Part shown: piece by piece, positions 16,991 through 25,803 of the stretch
Layout of the letters: the number at the start of each line of letters is the position of its first letter
Numbering within the stretch: position 1 is the stretch's first letter
DNA from: Brachyspira hyodysenteriae ATCC 27164
GTDB lineage: Bacteria; Spirochaetota; Brachyspiria; Brachyspirales; Brachyspiraceae
Length of the DNA stretch: 64,000 nt
NCBI RefSeq assembly: GCF_001676785.2
Contig: NZ_CP015910.2
Location: 806,001-870,000, forward strand
Direction: 5' to 3'
The notes under the pieces: generated by a model
Database searches by the model: none
What the model saw: the letters and a program-made list of their open reading frames with translations, nothing else
Told to the model about the DNA's origin: nothing
Translations under genes and position numbers: made by a program

Positions 16991-18010
16991 TTAAATACCT
17001 GCTGTAACTATATTTTTAAATTTCTCAAGCCAAGCTTCTTTATTTTTATCAACCATTTCTTCATCTTCTTTTATATCATTTATATTTTCAAGAGGCATAA
17101 GTATTTGAGAACCTTCTAAATTTTTTATTATTGCTCTTGTGAATAATTCATCATTGATAATTTTTTGGGCATCATAGCTTGTTACAAAATCTACAAACTT
17201 TTTGGCATTTTCTAAGTTTTTAGCATTTTTTATTATAGCCATAGAATGTGCTTTAGTTAGTACGCCTTCTTTCATATATATAACGTCTATAGGTGATCCT
17301 GTATGTATATAGTTTGCAGCTGCACTTTCAAATGTAAGCCCTACAGCATATTCATTATCAGCAACACCTTTATATACTGCTGAAGAACTGCTTAAAAGTT
17401 TTCCGTCTAAATTAGCATACAATTTTTCTACATAATCCCATCCGTTTTCTGGATTACCGTTGCCCATAGCATAAAGCATATTAACTAACTGTTCAAAAGA
17501 TGATGATGAAGTAGTAGGATCATTAAATGCTATTTGTCCTTTTAAAGCAGGGTTAAGCAAATCAGCATATCCTTCTACTTTTATATCTTTTATTAAATTT
17601 GTATTTATTATTAATACGCTTGGACTTAGCATAAAGCCTGTTATGTATTTTTCTTTACTTCTGTAATCTTCGTATATGTTGTCATAATTTGTTGTAACAT
17701 ATTCTTGAAAAAGCTCTGAATTGTATTTTAGTATATTTTCATTAGCAGCAAAAAATATATCTCCTAGAGGATCATTTTTTTCAGCTTCTATTCTTTTTAT
17801 TATTTCAGCAGTACCTGCTATGATAATTTCTACATTTATATCAGGATTTTTTTTACCAAATTCTTCTACAAGTCTGTCAATAAAAAATCTAGTTGCAGGA
17901 GTGTATATTACCAGACTATTTATATTTTCTTCTTTTTTGTTGTTAGAGCATGAAAGAATTGATATTATTAATAATAAAGATACTAGAAATATTTTAATTG
18001 TATTTTTCAT
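16991..18010 (-). CDS. Iron-type ABC transporter substrate-binding lipoprotein
   Basis: A 339-residue solute-binding protein of the FbpA/AfuA (family 1) type. It has a lipoprotein signal ending in ISILSC. The mature start LVIYTPATRFFIDRLVEEFGKK, the block RIEAEKNDPLGDIFFAAN, GQIAFNDPTTSSSSFEQLV and VYKGVADNEYAVGLTFESAAANYI are typical of the family that binds ferric ions or small organic anions. It is about 60% similar by eye to the next gene, a tandem duplicate 23 bp upstream. Substrate is not proven. Confidence 0.88.
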   Translation of the reverse strand: MKNTIKIFLVSLLLIISILSCSNNKKEENINSLVIYTPATRFFIDRLVEEFGKKNPDINVEIIIAGTAEIIKRIEAEKNDPLGDIFFAANENILKYNSELFQEYVTTNYDNIYEDYRSKEKYITGFMLSPSVLIINTNLIKDIKVEGYADLLNPALKGQIAFNDPTTSSSSFEQLVNMLYAMGNGNPENGWDYVEKLYANLDGKLLSSSSAVYKGVADNEYAVGLTFESAAANYIHTGSPIDVIYMKEGVLTKAHSMAIIKNAKNLENAKKFVDFVTSYDAQKIINDELFTRAIIKNLEGSQILMPLENINDIKEDEEMVDKNKEAWLEKFKNIVTAGI

Positions 18011-18033
18011 ATTTTTATCCTCGTTTTTATTTT

Positions 18034-19077
18034 TTATAATTTATCTGTAATTATATTTTTAAATTTTTCAAGCCAAGCTTCTTGATTTTCTTTCACAAAA
18101 TTATCTATATATTCTAATTCTTCATTTGAAGTGATGGCATTTATATTTTTTATATCAACTAATATAGGAGATGCTCCTAAATCTTTTCTTACGGCTCTTG
18201 CATTAAGCTCATCATTCATTTTCTTTTGAGTATCAAAGCTAGTCATATAATCCAAAAACTTTTTAGCATTTTCCATATTTTTAGCATTTTTGATTATATA
18301 TATTCCGGCAGGCTCCATTATAACGCCTTCTTTCATATATACTAATTTCACAGGAGATCCAGAAACAGCATAATTGGCAGCTGCATTCTCAAATGTAAGT
18401 CCTACAGTATATTCATTATCAGCAACACCTTTATATACAGCAGAAGAACCTGTGAGTAATTTTCCGTCTAAATTGTCGCATAATTTATCAATATATTCCC
18501 AGCCTTTATTGATATCATCTTTTCCCATTGTATACAATATAGTAACTAAATGTTTGAAAGATGATGAAGATGTAGATGGATCATTGAATGCTATTTTTCC
18601 TTTTAGTTTTTCATTAGTTAAATCAGAATAGCCTTCTATATTTATGTTGCCTACAAGATTAGTATTTACTATTAATACGCTTGGGCTAATCATAAATCTA
18701 GTCATTGTACCTTCTACGTTTTTATAGCTGTCTAGTATTTCATTTTCATTTGTTGTTGTGTAATTTTCAAATAAATCCTGATTGTTCTTTACCAAATTAA
18801 TATTGGCTGCCATTAAAACATCGCATAAAGGATCATTTTTTTCTGTTTCTATTCTTTTTATTAATTCACCTGTTCCTGCGATTATTACTTCTACCTCTAT
18901 ATTTGGATTTTTGCTTTTGAAATCCTCTATTAAAGGATCTATAAAATCTCTTGAAGAAGGTGAATATATTACCAATGATGAAGTTTCAGATGTATTTTCA
19001 TTTTTGCTGCATGAAAATAGCATTATAGAAATTATTAAAATTATAATTATTCTTGTAAAAGTACCAAAAAATCTCAT
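18034..19077 (-). CDS. Iron-type ABC transporter substrate-binding lipoprotein, paralogue
   Basis: A 347-residue paralogue of the following gene with the same motif order: LVIYSPSSRDFIDPLIEDFKSK, RIETEKNDPLCDVLMAAN, KIAFNDPSTSSSSFKHLV and VYKGVADNEYTVGLTFENAAANY. An in-frame TTG exists at 19092, but ATG 19077 follows the GGGAT ribosome site and gives a better signal peptide, with lipobox LFSC. The two tandem copies and single permease may recognise different chelates or differ in affinity. First gene of the unit; it has a strong -35. Confidence 0.87.
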   Translation of the reverse strand: MRFFGTFTRIIIILIISIMLFSCSKNENTSETSSLVIYSPSSRDFIDPLIEDFKSKNPNIEVEVIIAGTGELIKRIETEKNDPLCDVLMAANINLVKNNQDLFENYTTTNENEILDSYKNVEGTMTRFMISPSVLIVNTNLVGNINIEGYSDLTNEKLKGKIAFNDPSTSSSSFKHLVTILYTMGKDDINKGWEYIDKLCDNLDGKLLTGSSAVYKGVADNEYTVGLTFENAAANYAVSGSPVKLVYMKEGVIMEPAGIYIIKNAKNMENAKKFLDYMTSFDTQKKMNDELNARAVRKDLGASPILVDIKNINAITSNEELEYIDNFVKENQEAWLEKFKNIITDKL

Positions 19078-19105
19078 AATTTTATCCCGCAATTAATTTT
19101 GCAAT

Positions 19106-19133
19106 AAAATATATTATATTGTGTTTTTGTCAA
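19106..19133 (-). promoter_or_regulatory. Promoter of the iron-type ABC operon
   Basis: A perfect -35 TTGACA (19133-19128) and a weaker -10 TATTTT (19111-19106) with 16-bp spacing. The weak -10 suggests a regulated promoter. No classical Fur box was recognised. Confidence 0.5.
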
Positions 19134-19212
19134 CAAAAAAATAAGCTTTTTAGTGCTATAAAGTGTAAATTAGTGCAAAAAGAGTTTACATAATAAAAAA
19201 ATGCTAATAAAA

Positions 19213-19236
19213 GTTATCATAATATCGATAATTATG
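19213..19236 (+). repeat. Second copy of the GTTATCATAATAT palindromic motif
   Basis: GTTATCATAATATCGATAATTATG (first 20 bases shared in outline with 13921 and 29255) lies in the divergent gap 45 bp upstream of the TPR gene. Its arms TTATC/GATAA flank an 8-bp centre. Possible regulator site; not identified. Confidence 0.4.
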
Positions 19237-19270
19237 TTAACACTTTAACATTAGGATTATAATACATAAT

Positions 19271-20383
19271 ATGAAAAGCAAAATAGCTGAAAAAGCGTAT
19301 ACTCTCATAAAAAAGAAGAAATATAAAAAAGCAAAAGAGATGCTTCTTAATAATAAAGTGAGAATGTCTCATGATGCGGAAGCTCTTGCTATGCTTTCAT
19401 TTGCTGATATATTTTTAAAAGATTTCTACGGTGCCGAAGAACTTTCAAGAAAGGCTCTTAGAGAGGATAATTTTTGCTTTAATGCTATGCTTGCAAAAGC
19501 TTATATTAGTTTGCATAATGGACATAGAGAAAATGCTTTAAGAGAGTATTTCAGAATATTAGATTTAGATCCTGAAAATAAAGTCGCTAAAGACAATATA
19601 GAAAGAATAAGATTTTTAACTAATAATGCTAGAGGCGATGAGATTAATCCAAGAGCATATTTACTTGGCAAGAAAAAATTATCAATGTCTAGATTTTTGG
19701 TGCTTATACCTATAGCATTCATACTCACATTTTTATCATACATAACAATAGACAGAGTTTATCCTAAAATAAGATATGTACTTCTTGATAAAGAGCAAAA
19801 AGAATTAAGAGAAAAACTTGAGAATGTATACTTATTTGAAGGATTGGAAGACGGCAAGATTCCAGAGAGTGCCAAGAGTCCCACATACTCACCACGTGAA
19901 GTAGCAGAGATGTTTGATAAGGCTAAAAACAATATGAGAAGTGCATCTGTTAATGAAGCTGTTATGATAATAAATGGTGCATTAAAGAGCGACATAAACG
20001 AATATTTAAAAGAGAGATTCAGAGTGCTTAAACAATTTGTAATAGCACCAGATTATAATATTTTTAGAGAGAGTCCTGACTATCTTACAGTAGTTGCAAA
20101 TTACGACTTATACAATGGCGGATATGTGAAATGGAAAGCCGATGTAAACACTGTAGGTCAAACCAATATAGACGGCATACCAAAGAAAAGAGCAAGACTT
20201 TTGATTTATGACACAGCCGACAAGAACATTGCAGGCGTTGCTGATTTAATAGTAAATGTTACTGTAACATTAGAGCCTAAAAACTATATAGAAGTGTACG
20301 GTAAGATTTTGGGCTATGATGCCAAGCAGAAATCAATACAGCTCGAAGGTCAGATTATAAAGCATTTGCCTAAGAAGAAGTAA
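19271..20383 (+). CDS. TPR protein with a single transmembrane helix
   Basis: A 370-residue protein. Residues 1-115 form three tetratricopeptide repeats (YTLIKKKKYKKAKEMLLNN; ALAMLSFADIFLKDFYGAEELSRKAL; AYISLHNGHRENALREYFRILDLDPEN). A hydrophobic helix follows at about 140-158 (FLVLIPIAFILTFLSYITI), then a C-terminal domain with a helical part (SPREVAEMFDKAKNN) and a beta part (YVKWKADVN; YIEVYGKILGYDAKQ). The TPR region is predicted cytoplasmic, with the rest across the membrane. TPRs mediate protein contacts; the specific role is unknown. Monocistronic, with a recurring motif upstream. Confidence 0.85.
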   Translation: MKSKIAEKAYTLIKKKKYKKAKEMLLNNKVRMSHDAEALAMLSFADIFLKDFYGAEELSRKALREDNFCFNAMLAKAYISLHNGHRENALREYFRILDLDPENKVAKDNIERIRFLTNNARGDEINPRAYLLGKKKLSMSRFLVLIPIAFILTFLSYITIDRVYPKIRYVLLDKEQKELREKLENVYLFEGLEDGKIPESAKSPTYSPREVAEMFDKAKNNMRSASVNEAVMIINGALKSDINEYLKERFRVLKQFVIAPDYNIFRESPDYLTVVANYDLYNGGYVKWKADVNTVGQTNIDGIPKKRARLLIYDTADKNIAGVADLIVNVTVTLEPKNYIEVYGKILGYDAKQKSIQLEGQIIKHLPKKK

Positions 20384-20448
20384 AAAACTATAATTGCATA
20401 ATCATCAAAAAACTATATAATAAAAAAATCTTATAAATAGGATTTTAT

Positions 20449-20685
20449 ATGTCTAAATATGATTTTAATATTATTATAGAGCAAGATGAAGATGGAATGT
20501 ATATAGCAACGGTTCCTGCATTAAAAAGCTGTTATACTCAGGCAAAATCGATAGATGAGCTATACATAAGAATAAAAGAAGTTATAGAGCTTTGTCTTGA
20601 AGTTGAAGAAGAACATAACTATTTGAAAGATAATTATAAATATAATAAACTCATAAAAGCTGACAAGGTAGAAGTTAGTATATGA
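20449..20685 (+). CDS. hicB: HicB-family antitoxin
   Basis: A 78-residue antitoxin with the HicB fold at its N-terminus: YDFNIIIEQDEDGMYIATVPALKSCYTQAKS followed by the amphipathic helix IDELYIRIKEVIELCLE. HicB neutralises the HicA RNase and usually represses its own operon, but this copy is short and lacks an obvious C-terminal helix-turn-helix, so DNA binding is uncertain. It overlaps the toxin by the ATGA junction. The order hicB-hicA is the reverse of the classical one. An RBS AGGA lies at 20434. Confidence 0.88.
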   Translation: MSKYDFNIIIEQDEDGMYIATVPALKSCYTQAKSIDELYIRIKEVIELCLEVEEEHNYLKDNYKYNKLIKADKVEVSI

Positions 20686-20912
20686 GCAAATTGTCCATAT
20701 GTGATTCAAAAACTATGATAAAAATTCTTATGTTATTAGGTTTCAAAGAATTAAGGCAAAAAGGAAGTCATAAATTTTTTATTAATGATAAAGGGCTTAC
20801 TACTGTTATACCTGTTCATAATGAAGATTTAACAAGAGGTTTAATCAGAAAAATTTTAAAAGATATCAATATAACTATAGATGAATATGAGAAATTAAAA
20901 AAATCAATTTAA
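20682..20912 (+). CDS. hicA: HicA-family mRNA interferase toxin
   Basis: A 76-residue double-stranded-RNA-binding-fold RNase that cleaves mRNA. The signature is present: DSKTMIKILMLLGFKELRQKGSHKFF, whose GSH histidine is the catalytic residue, then VIPVHNEDLTRGLIRKILKDI. Length is typical. It starts inside the end of hicB (ATGA overlap), so the two are translated in concert. Intact toxin residues suggest an active pair. Confidence 0.92.
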   Translation: MSKLSICDSKTMIKILMLLGFKELRQKGSHKFFINDKGLTTVIPVHNEDLTRGLIRKILKDINITIDEYEKLKKSI

Positions 20913-20923
20913 TTATAAGAATC

Positions 20924-22579
20924 TCAAGCCCCTTTAGCAAATTTCCTAAACGCCTGAACAGTCTGCACCGAGCCGTACCAAAAAGCAATTTTACCTATAA
21001 AATAACTTATTGCTCTAATAATAGTATTGTCTTTGTATATATAACTTTCATTAGTTTTATCTAATATTATTTGATTAAAATTTGTAGGTGTTATATATGA
21101 AAGAAGTTCTTTTATAAAACTTTTATTATCAATATCTATAAGTATACTAAAAATATAGTTCTGAATAGGAATGAATAATATTAAATATGTAAACATTGAA
21201 ATAAATATATATTTTGTAATCTTTGTATTATCACATAATGGTATAAAAAGAAATGAAATAAGTACAAATATAAAAATTGGTATATTATAAATATTATACG
21301 AAAGAGTAAAAAACACACTTGGAAAAAGAATAGTACAAATAAAAGCCTTAATCCAATTCTGCCCATTGTCGCTATATAAAGAACTTAATTCAATAGAAAG
21401 TATATCGCCGAAAGTTTTTAGATTTTTATTTTCTTTAAATTGCTCTTTTAATTCCTCTTTATGTAGTCTAGTTTCTTCTGCTTGATATTCTAATGCTTTT
21501 ATATAATTAGATTTTTTTAATTCTTCATTTTTTAGTATTCTTGCAGTTTCAGAATTTAATATATTATAAAAATTACTATCTAAGTAATAAAGATTATCCA
21601 TAATATATGTATTTTTAAGATTTATATTTTTTATATCTATATTTTTTAATATGATTTTTCCATTTATTCTTGTATTAAGAATAGATAATTTTTTGATACA
21701 TATTTTATTTTTTTGTGAGTTATTAATTAGTGAAATTGAATATTTATCATCTGTAAATATAATACTATTAAAAATTAATTCTGTATTTTCATTAACATTA
21801 AAATTATATAATTCAAAATTATTTTCTAATTTTAAATAATGAAATATTACTTGAGAATAAAAAATAGTTCCATTAAAACTAAAGTATTTGAAATGATTAT
21901 AATAATCTGGAAATTCTATATTTTTATTGAAATTAGCGTGATCAAAAAAAACTTTATTATTAAAATATGAACATAGAAGATTAACATCTCCATTAAATAT
22001 GGTACATTTAAAAGAAGTTTTTTCATAAAATGAAGTTTGAAACAATTCTAAATCACAATTAAATACAGAATTATCAAAATAAACATAGTTATAGAAATTT
22101 GTATCTGAAAAATCTACATCTGAAAAAATACAATTATTAAATTTAGTAATATCATCAAATTTACAATGCCAAAAATTAACACCTGAATTAAATATTGTAT
22201 TTGAAAAATTAACTGTTTTTTTAAAATTTGAACAAGAAAAATCTATAAATATGCTAAATTTAAATTTAGATAAATCAAAATATTTTTCAAAAATTAGAGT
22301 TGATAAATTTATGTAATCAAGATTTAAATATTCAATTTTTTCTATAGATAATAAATTTATAATTTTTCCTATATCAAAACTAAAGTTAACCTTAATAAAT
22401 TTATCTAAAGTTACATTTATAGGATTTTTATAACCTATGTTCAAAACTAAATCTTTGTTTTCTACTTCATTAATATCAATATTTTTTTCTTTAGATATTT
22501 CTTTTTTTTGTTCATTTAAATCATAGATTAACCATTTTATTAATTCTTGTTCATTATTATATTCTTTAGGTTGTTCCAT
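20924..22579 (-). CDS. Pentapeptide-repeat membrane protein
   Basis: A 551-residue protein. Residues about 95-330 are rich in A(D/N)LXX-like pentapeptides in which Phe or Ile occupies the central position and Asn/Asp or Cys the next (SNFKKTVNFSNTIF, CIFSDVDFSDTNFYNYVYFDNSVFNC), predicted to form a right-handed quadrilateral helix. The C-terminal 140 residues carry about three transmembrane helices and end with WYGSVQTVQAFRKFAKG, a motif found in membrane pentapeptide-repeat proteins that resemble ion channels. Function is unknown; some such proteins accompany defence genes. The ribosome site is weak. Confidence 0.8.
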   Translation of the reverse strand: MEQPKEYNNEQELIKWLIYDLNEQKKEISKEKNIDINEVENKDLVLNIGYKNPINVTLDKFIKVNFSFDIGKIINLLSIEKIEYLNLDYINLSTLIFEKYFDLSKFKFSIFIDFSCSNFKKTVNFSNTIFNSGVNFWHCKFDDITKFNNCIFSDVDFSDTNFYNYVYFDNSVFNCDLELFQTSFYEKTSFKCTIFNGDVNLLCSYFNNKVFFDHANFNKNIEFPDYYNHFKYFSFNGTIFYSQVIFHYLKLENNFELYNFNVNENTELIFNSIIFTDDKYSISLINNSQKNKICIKKLSILNTRINGKIILKNIDIKNINLKNTYIMDNLYYLDSNFYNILNSETARILKNEELKKSNYIKALEYQAEETRLHKEELKEQFKENKNLKTFGDILSIELSSLYSDNGQNWIKAFICTILFPSVFFTLSYNIYNIPIFIFVLISFLFIPLCDNTKITKYIFISMFTYLILFIPIQNYIFSILIDIDNKSFIKELLSYITPTNFNQIILDKTNESYIYKDNTIIRAISYFIGKIAFWYGSVQTVQAFRKFAKGA

Positions 22580-22668
22580 AAAAAACTCTTAAAAAATTTA
22601 TGATTCAATTATAAACTAAATAATTAAATCATCAACAATATATAAGATAATTAAAAAATTCTAAACAA

Positions 22669-22827
22669 GGGCTAACAGCCCGCATGCTAATATAGATTAG
22701 TTTATATTTTTGAGGCTTGCTAGAAATATAAGGCTGTCCCTTAATGATGTAATTGTTTTTTGTTTCTTTTTTACAAAAAAGAAATGCCATTTTTTTGGTT
22801 CTTTTTTTGGGCAAGCAAAAAAAGAAC
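22669..22827. repeat. Cluster of three perfect hairpins after the restriction-modification gene
   Basis: Three hairpins lie between the Type IIG-like gene and the pentapeptide gene: GGGCT-N3-AGCCC (22669-22681), TTTCTTTTTT-N2-AAAAAAGAAA (22763-22784) and a 12-bp stem GTTCTTTTTTTG-N6-complement (22798-22827). A further 8-bp palindrome (TTACTTTA-A-TAAAGTAA) sits at 22842-22858. They may form a composite terminator for the minus-strand gene or a dispersed intergenic repeat; the T tract and paired A's fit either. Confidence 0.6.
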
Positions 22828-22859
22828 GATAACAATTTGATTTACTTTAATAAAGTAAG

Positions 22860-25295
22860 TCATTCTTTCAAAAATCCATGCTCATACACCTTAACAGCAA
22901 TCTTTTTAGCAAGAATATCGAGATTGAATTTAAGGTCGGCAAGTAAAGAGTTGTAAGTCTCATCTTTGGAAGTAGGATTCATACGCCCCTTATCGTTAAA
23001 TTTTTGGAAAAACGCACGTATATCATAATATGACGCATTAACATTTATGAGATCGAAAGAATGATAATACTTCCATAGTGATAAACCAGCCTTAAAAACC
23101 GCCTTAGCCTCTTTAGAAAATTTCAAAGGCTTTGAAGATTTTGTATTGCTAGTAAATAAATCGCCTGAACTATTACTGCTCTTAATTTTGCCTGATAGGA
23201 AATCAGTCATGAAATGTGAAGAGAAAGAGTCTTTTGCATCAACTTCAGCTTCAGTGAACGGTATCCAGTGGTTTACAGTATCTTTACCAGATATATGATT
23301 TCTTGAATGGAACAAAGCGAAAGCAACACAGTCATTCTGAAACTCGGTGTCATCTTCCCAAGAGCTATTAGGATAAAAAAATTGGTCATTATGATTAATC
23401 CAAGTATGATCTATACAATGGCGAACAGATAATGCAATCATAACTTCTATTAGATTATTAGGAGATATATGTATTTTTTGATTATGCTGTGAATCGGATA
23501 CATAATTAGCAATAAATACTAAATTTTGTTGTTGAAAATCAGCCCCACCTATATTTAACATTCCTAAATCTTGATAATCTCCTTGTGGTCTCAATTCTGA
23601 AATCCATTGAGAAAACATTTTTAAATTATCATATGCATAAAAATTTTTTTTGCTATAAATATTTGAATTTTCATTAATGATATCCAATTTTACATTTGTT
23701 ATTTTTTGTTTTTTAGAGGTATCCCAAATTAAAAATCCTATAGGAAATTCTCCTTTTACATTATCAAATGTATTAGCTAATACAATAAATCCTTTTAAAA
23801 AGTTAGGCTGAAATATTTCTCTAAATTTTTTAAAATTAATAGAATTAATATATTTTAAAGTTGAAAAAGAAGCCAATATACAATTATTTATTTCTTTATA
23901 AGCTCTTATAAAAAAATGAGCAAAAAGTTCATTACTTGCCTTACTTAAAATTTCTTTGTATTTAAAATATGTATTATTTTCTGTTGTAACTTTATCTTTA
24001 TGTTCTCCGCTTGATGACATTTTCTTTCTATTTCCAGATTCAGCGTAAGGAGGGTTGATATATATTACTAATTTCTTTCTTTTCTCTTCATCATCTATTA
24101 TAGCTTTCAAGTCTTTAGGGAGTTTATCAAATTCATCATTCAAAAAATCGAATTGAAATATATGATTTTCAAGCAGGTTAGCTCCGTTCTTTACTCTCTC
24201 TTTCATTATTTCTACATCTGCCTTGTCTAAAGTAGAAGCCCAGATATTATATTTATTCGTAAGTCCTGCAAGCAAATTACCTGTACCTGCAGCACAGTCC
24301 CATATATAATATTCGTCCTGCCAATTCTCGCCCAATGCTTCTGCAATATATTCCTGACTCTTTTCAACCCATATCTGAGGTGTGAAAAATGAGCCTTTTC
24401 TCTCCCTTATATCCTGCGGTACTAATAAATCGCGTCTTTCTATTATATAATCCCAATATTCCTCTTTCGGCGGTCTTTGATATCTTTTCCAAAACTCATT
24501 ATGTGCCTTCTGCTTATCATAAAAATGTGCTTCCTTACTTGAGGCTAATCCCATATCGTCTATTTTTCTGTCAAGCTCATAATGATCTTCTTTAAGTATT
24601 ACATATAGTTTTTCTTTTAATGTTAAATTATTTTCGCTTAATAAATCCGCTAAATAAAAATCGGCATCTATTATACCGTATGTTTTAGCCTTGTCCCAAT
24701 CTACAGATATAGATGTTTTTACAGCATTAAGCCATTTTGAATATATATTAACAAAATTATTCTTATCAATCTGCACTTTCGATAAAGAGTTTTTACCGGC
24801 TATAAAATTAACCCTTATAAACTCTTTTAATTCCGTATCATCATCATCAAATTTATAAATATAGCTTTCATTTTTCAAAGTATCTTCTACTAGATTATAA
24901 AGCTGTTTAAACTCTTTAGACTCATGATCTGAAGGCGTTACATTCCAATTAAAATCATTTTGATTAAATACATCAAGAACTTTATAATATTGAATAAAAG
25001 CTATTTTTTCTGCATCAAAAGCTCCCAAAAATGGGGGAGGCAAATGCTTATCAAAAACTCTTTTCTTTCCTATAGTAAGTATCAGCTGCACAAAAGATTC
25101 ATAAATATCGTTTTTATTTCCTTTTTTAGCTTCCGCCCACAAAAAATATTCTGTTTCTTTTTTGTCTGCTTCTTTTTTAGGTGCAATACTGAAATCAATC
25201 TCTTCTATGATTTGAGTATTATCGAAAGAGTGAAAATAATCTCTTGCTACTTTATTTTTTAATTCTTCTTCTCTGATAGTTTTACTGTAAGACAT
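22860..25295 (-). CDS. Type IIG-like restriction endonuclease fused to N6-adenine methyltransferase
   Basis: An 811-residue protein. Methyltransferase motifs are clear: GSFFTP (motif X, 301-306), WDCAAGTGNLL (motif I, S-adenosylmethionine binding, 333-341) and NPPY (motif IV, 414-417), the gamma-type order. Near the N-terminus, D34 and E55-A-K57 (in WAEAKK) fit a PD-(D/E)xK nuclease, so one chain may both cleave and methylate. The 570-790 region would then hold target recognition. The start ATG at 25295 has little upstream signal. No separate endonuclease or specificity gene is adjacent. Recognition sequence is unknown; a methylase-only role remains possible if the nuclease is inactive. Confidence 0.82.
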   Translation of the reverse strand: MSYSKTIREEELKNKVARDYFHSFDNTQIIEEIDFSIAPKKEADKKETEYFLWAEAKKGNKNDIYESFVQLILTIGKKRVFDKHLPPPFLGAFDAEKIAFIQYYKVLDVFNQNDFNWNVTPSDHESKEFKQLYNLVEDTLKNESYIYKFDDDDTELKEFIRVNFIAGKNSLSKVQIDKNNFVNIYSKWLNAVKTSISVDWDKAKTYGIIDADFYLADLLSENNLTLKEKLYVILKEDHYELDRKIDDMGLASSKEAHFYDKQKAHNEFWKRYQRPPKEEYWDYIIERRDLLVPQDIRERKGSFFTPQIWVEKSQEYIAEALGENWQDEYYIWDCAAGTGNLLAGLTNKYNIWASTLDKADVEIMKERVKNGANLLENHIFQFDFLNDEFDKLPKDLKAIIDDEEKRKKLVIYINPPYAESGNRKKMSSSGEHKDKVTTENNTYFKYKEILSKASNELFAHFFIRAYKEINNCILASFSTLKYINSINFKKFREIFQPNFLKGFIVLANTFDNVKGEFPIGFLIWDTSKKQKITNVKLDIINENSNIYSKKNFYAYDNLKMFSQWISELRPQGDYQDLGMLNIGGADFQQQNLVFIANYVSDSQHNQKIHISPNNLIEVMIALSVRHCIDHTWINHNDQFFYPNSSWEDDTEFQNDCVAFALFHSRNHISGKDTVNHWIPFTEAEVDAKDSFSSHFMTDFLSGKIKSSNSSGDLFTSNTKSSKPLKFSKEAKAVFKAGLSLWKYYHSFDLINVNASYYDIRAFFQKFNDKGRMNPTSKDETYNSLLADLKFNLDILAKKIAVKVYEHGFLKE

Positions 25296-25375
25296 AAGAT
25301 TATAATAGTATAATTTATGTCGAAAGTCAATATTTTTGCACTGTTAAAATTACTCAAAAAAAGATAATTTTCTAT

Positions 25376-25403
25376 TTGTGAATTTTTTATTATATAGTAT
25401 AAT
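25376..25403 (+). promoter_or_regulatory. Promoter of the 51-residue small protein
   Basis: TTGTGA (25376-25381), a 16-bp spacer and TATAAT (25398-25403) precede the small gene by 42 bp, with AAAAGGAG just ahead of the start. Confidence 0.65.
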
Positions 25404-25444
25404 ATCTAAAGGACAAAGCTATATTTTAAAAGGAGTTTACAAAT

Positions 25445-25600
25445 ATGGTTACAGCTATTACTACTACTGACACAACTAATACTTATGTTACGTCAATAGG
25501 CGGGGTAAATATCACTGTCAGAAGCAATTTCTCTGACAAAACAGCTACTGTTGAAGTAGAGCCGAAAATTACGGGGGGTGCTTTAAATGTGCAAGGGTGA
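25445..25600 (+). CDS. Unrecognised 51-residue small protein
   Basis: ATG at 25445 has a strong AAAAGGAG site 8 bp upstream. The product is Thr-rich at its start (MVTAITTTDTTNTYVTS) followed by a short beta-like segment (GGVNITVRSNFSDKTATVEV) and ends KITGGALNVQG. Promoter, ribosome site and terminator all fit a real, separately transcribed unit of about 300 nt. No family was recognised. The coding part is unusually G-rich locally (a run of six G at 25574-25579). A long 3' untranslated stretch of about 78 nt precedes the terminator, so the transcript could also act as RNA. Confidence 0.7.
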   Translation: MVTAITTTDTTNTYVTSIGGVNITVRSNFSDKTATVEVEPKITGGALNVQG

Positions 25601-25677
25601 TTTCCCCCTTATCGCATTTATATTATCGGTTCTTTAATTTAATACTTTAGTAAAGTTTTTGTTCAATTATTAAAAGT

Positions 25678-25712
25678 AATGGAGTTGTTCGTGGGAGACA
25701 GCTCCATTTTTT
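25678..25712 (+). terminator. Rho-independent terminator of the small-protein unit
   Basis: AATGGAGTTGT (25678-25688) pairs with ACAGCTCCATT (25698-25708) through one G-U pair, followed by TTTTTT. Confidence 0.85.
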
Positions 25713-25803
25713 ATGCTTGAATTATTGATATTTTTGTTTATACTTTTATATTATCTTATATATTTTCTATAGTTATATAAGATAAATTATAAAGGCGGAA
25801 TTT

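Noticed and set aside
20382-20417. Two AAAAAACTATA copies before hicB as autoregulatory sites
   Set aside because: Low-complexity A-rich strings are expected by chance here; too weak to call an operator.
20924-22579. Insertion sequence in the accessory stretch
   Set aside because: No transposase motifs, terminal inverted repeats or target duplications were seen between 20.4 and 27.6 kb.
22669-22827. CRISPR array suggested by repeated stems
   Set aside because: The hairpins differ in sequence and there are no regular repeats with spacers.
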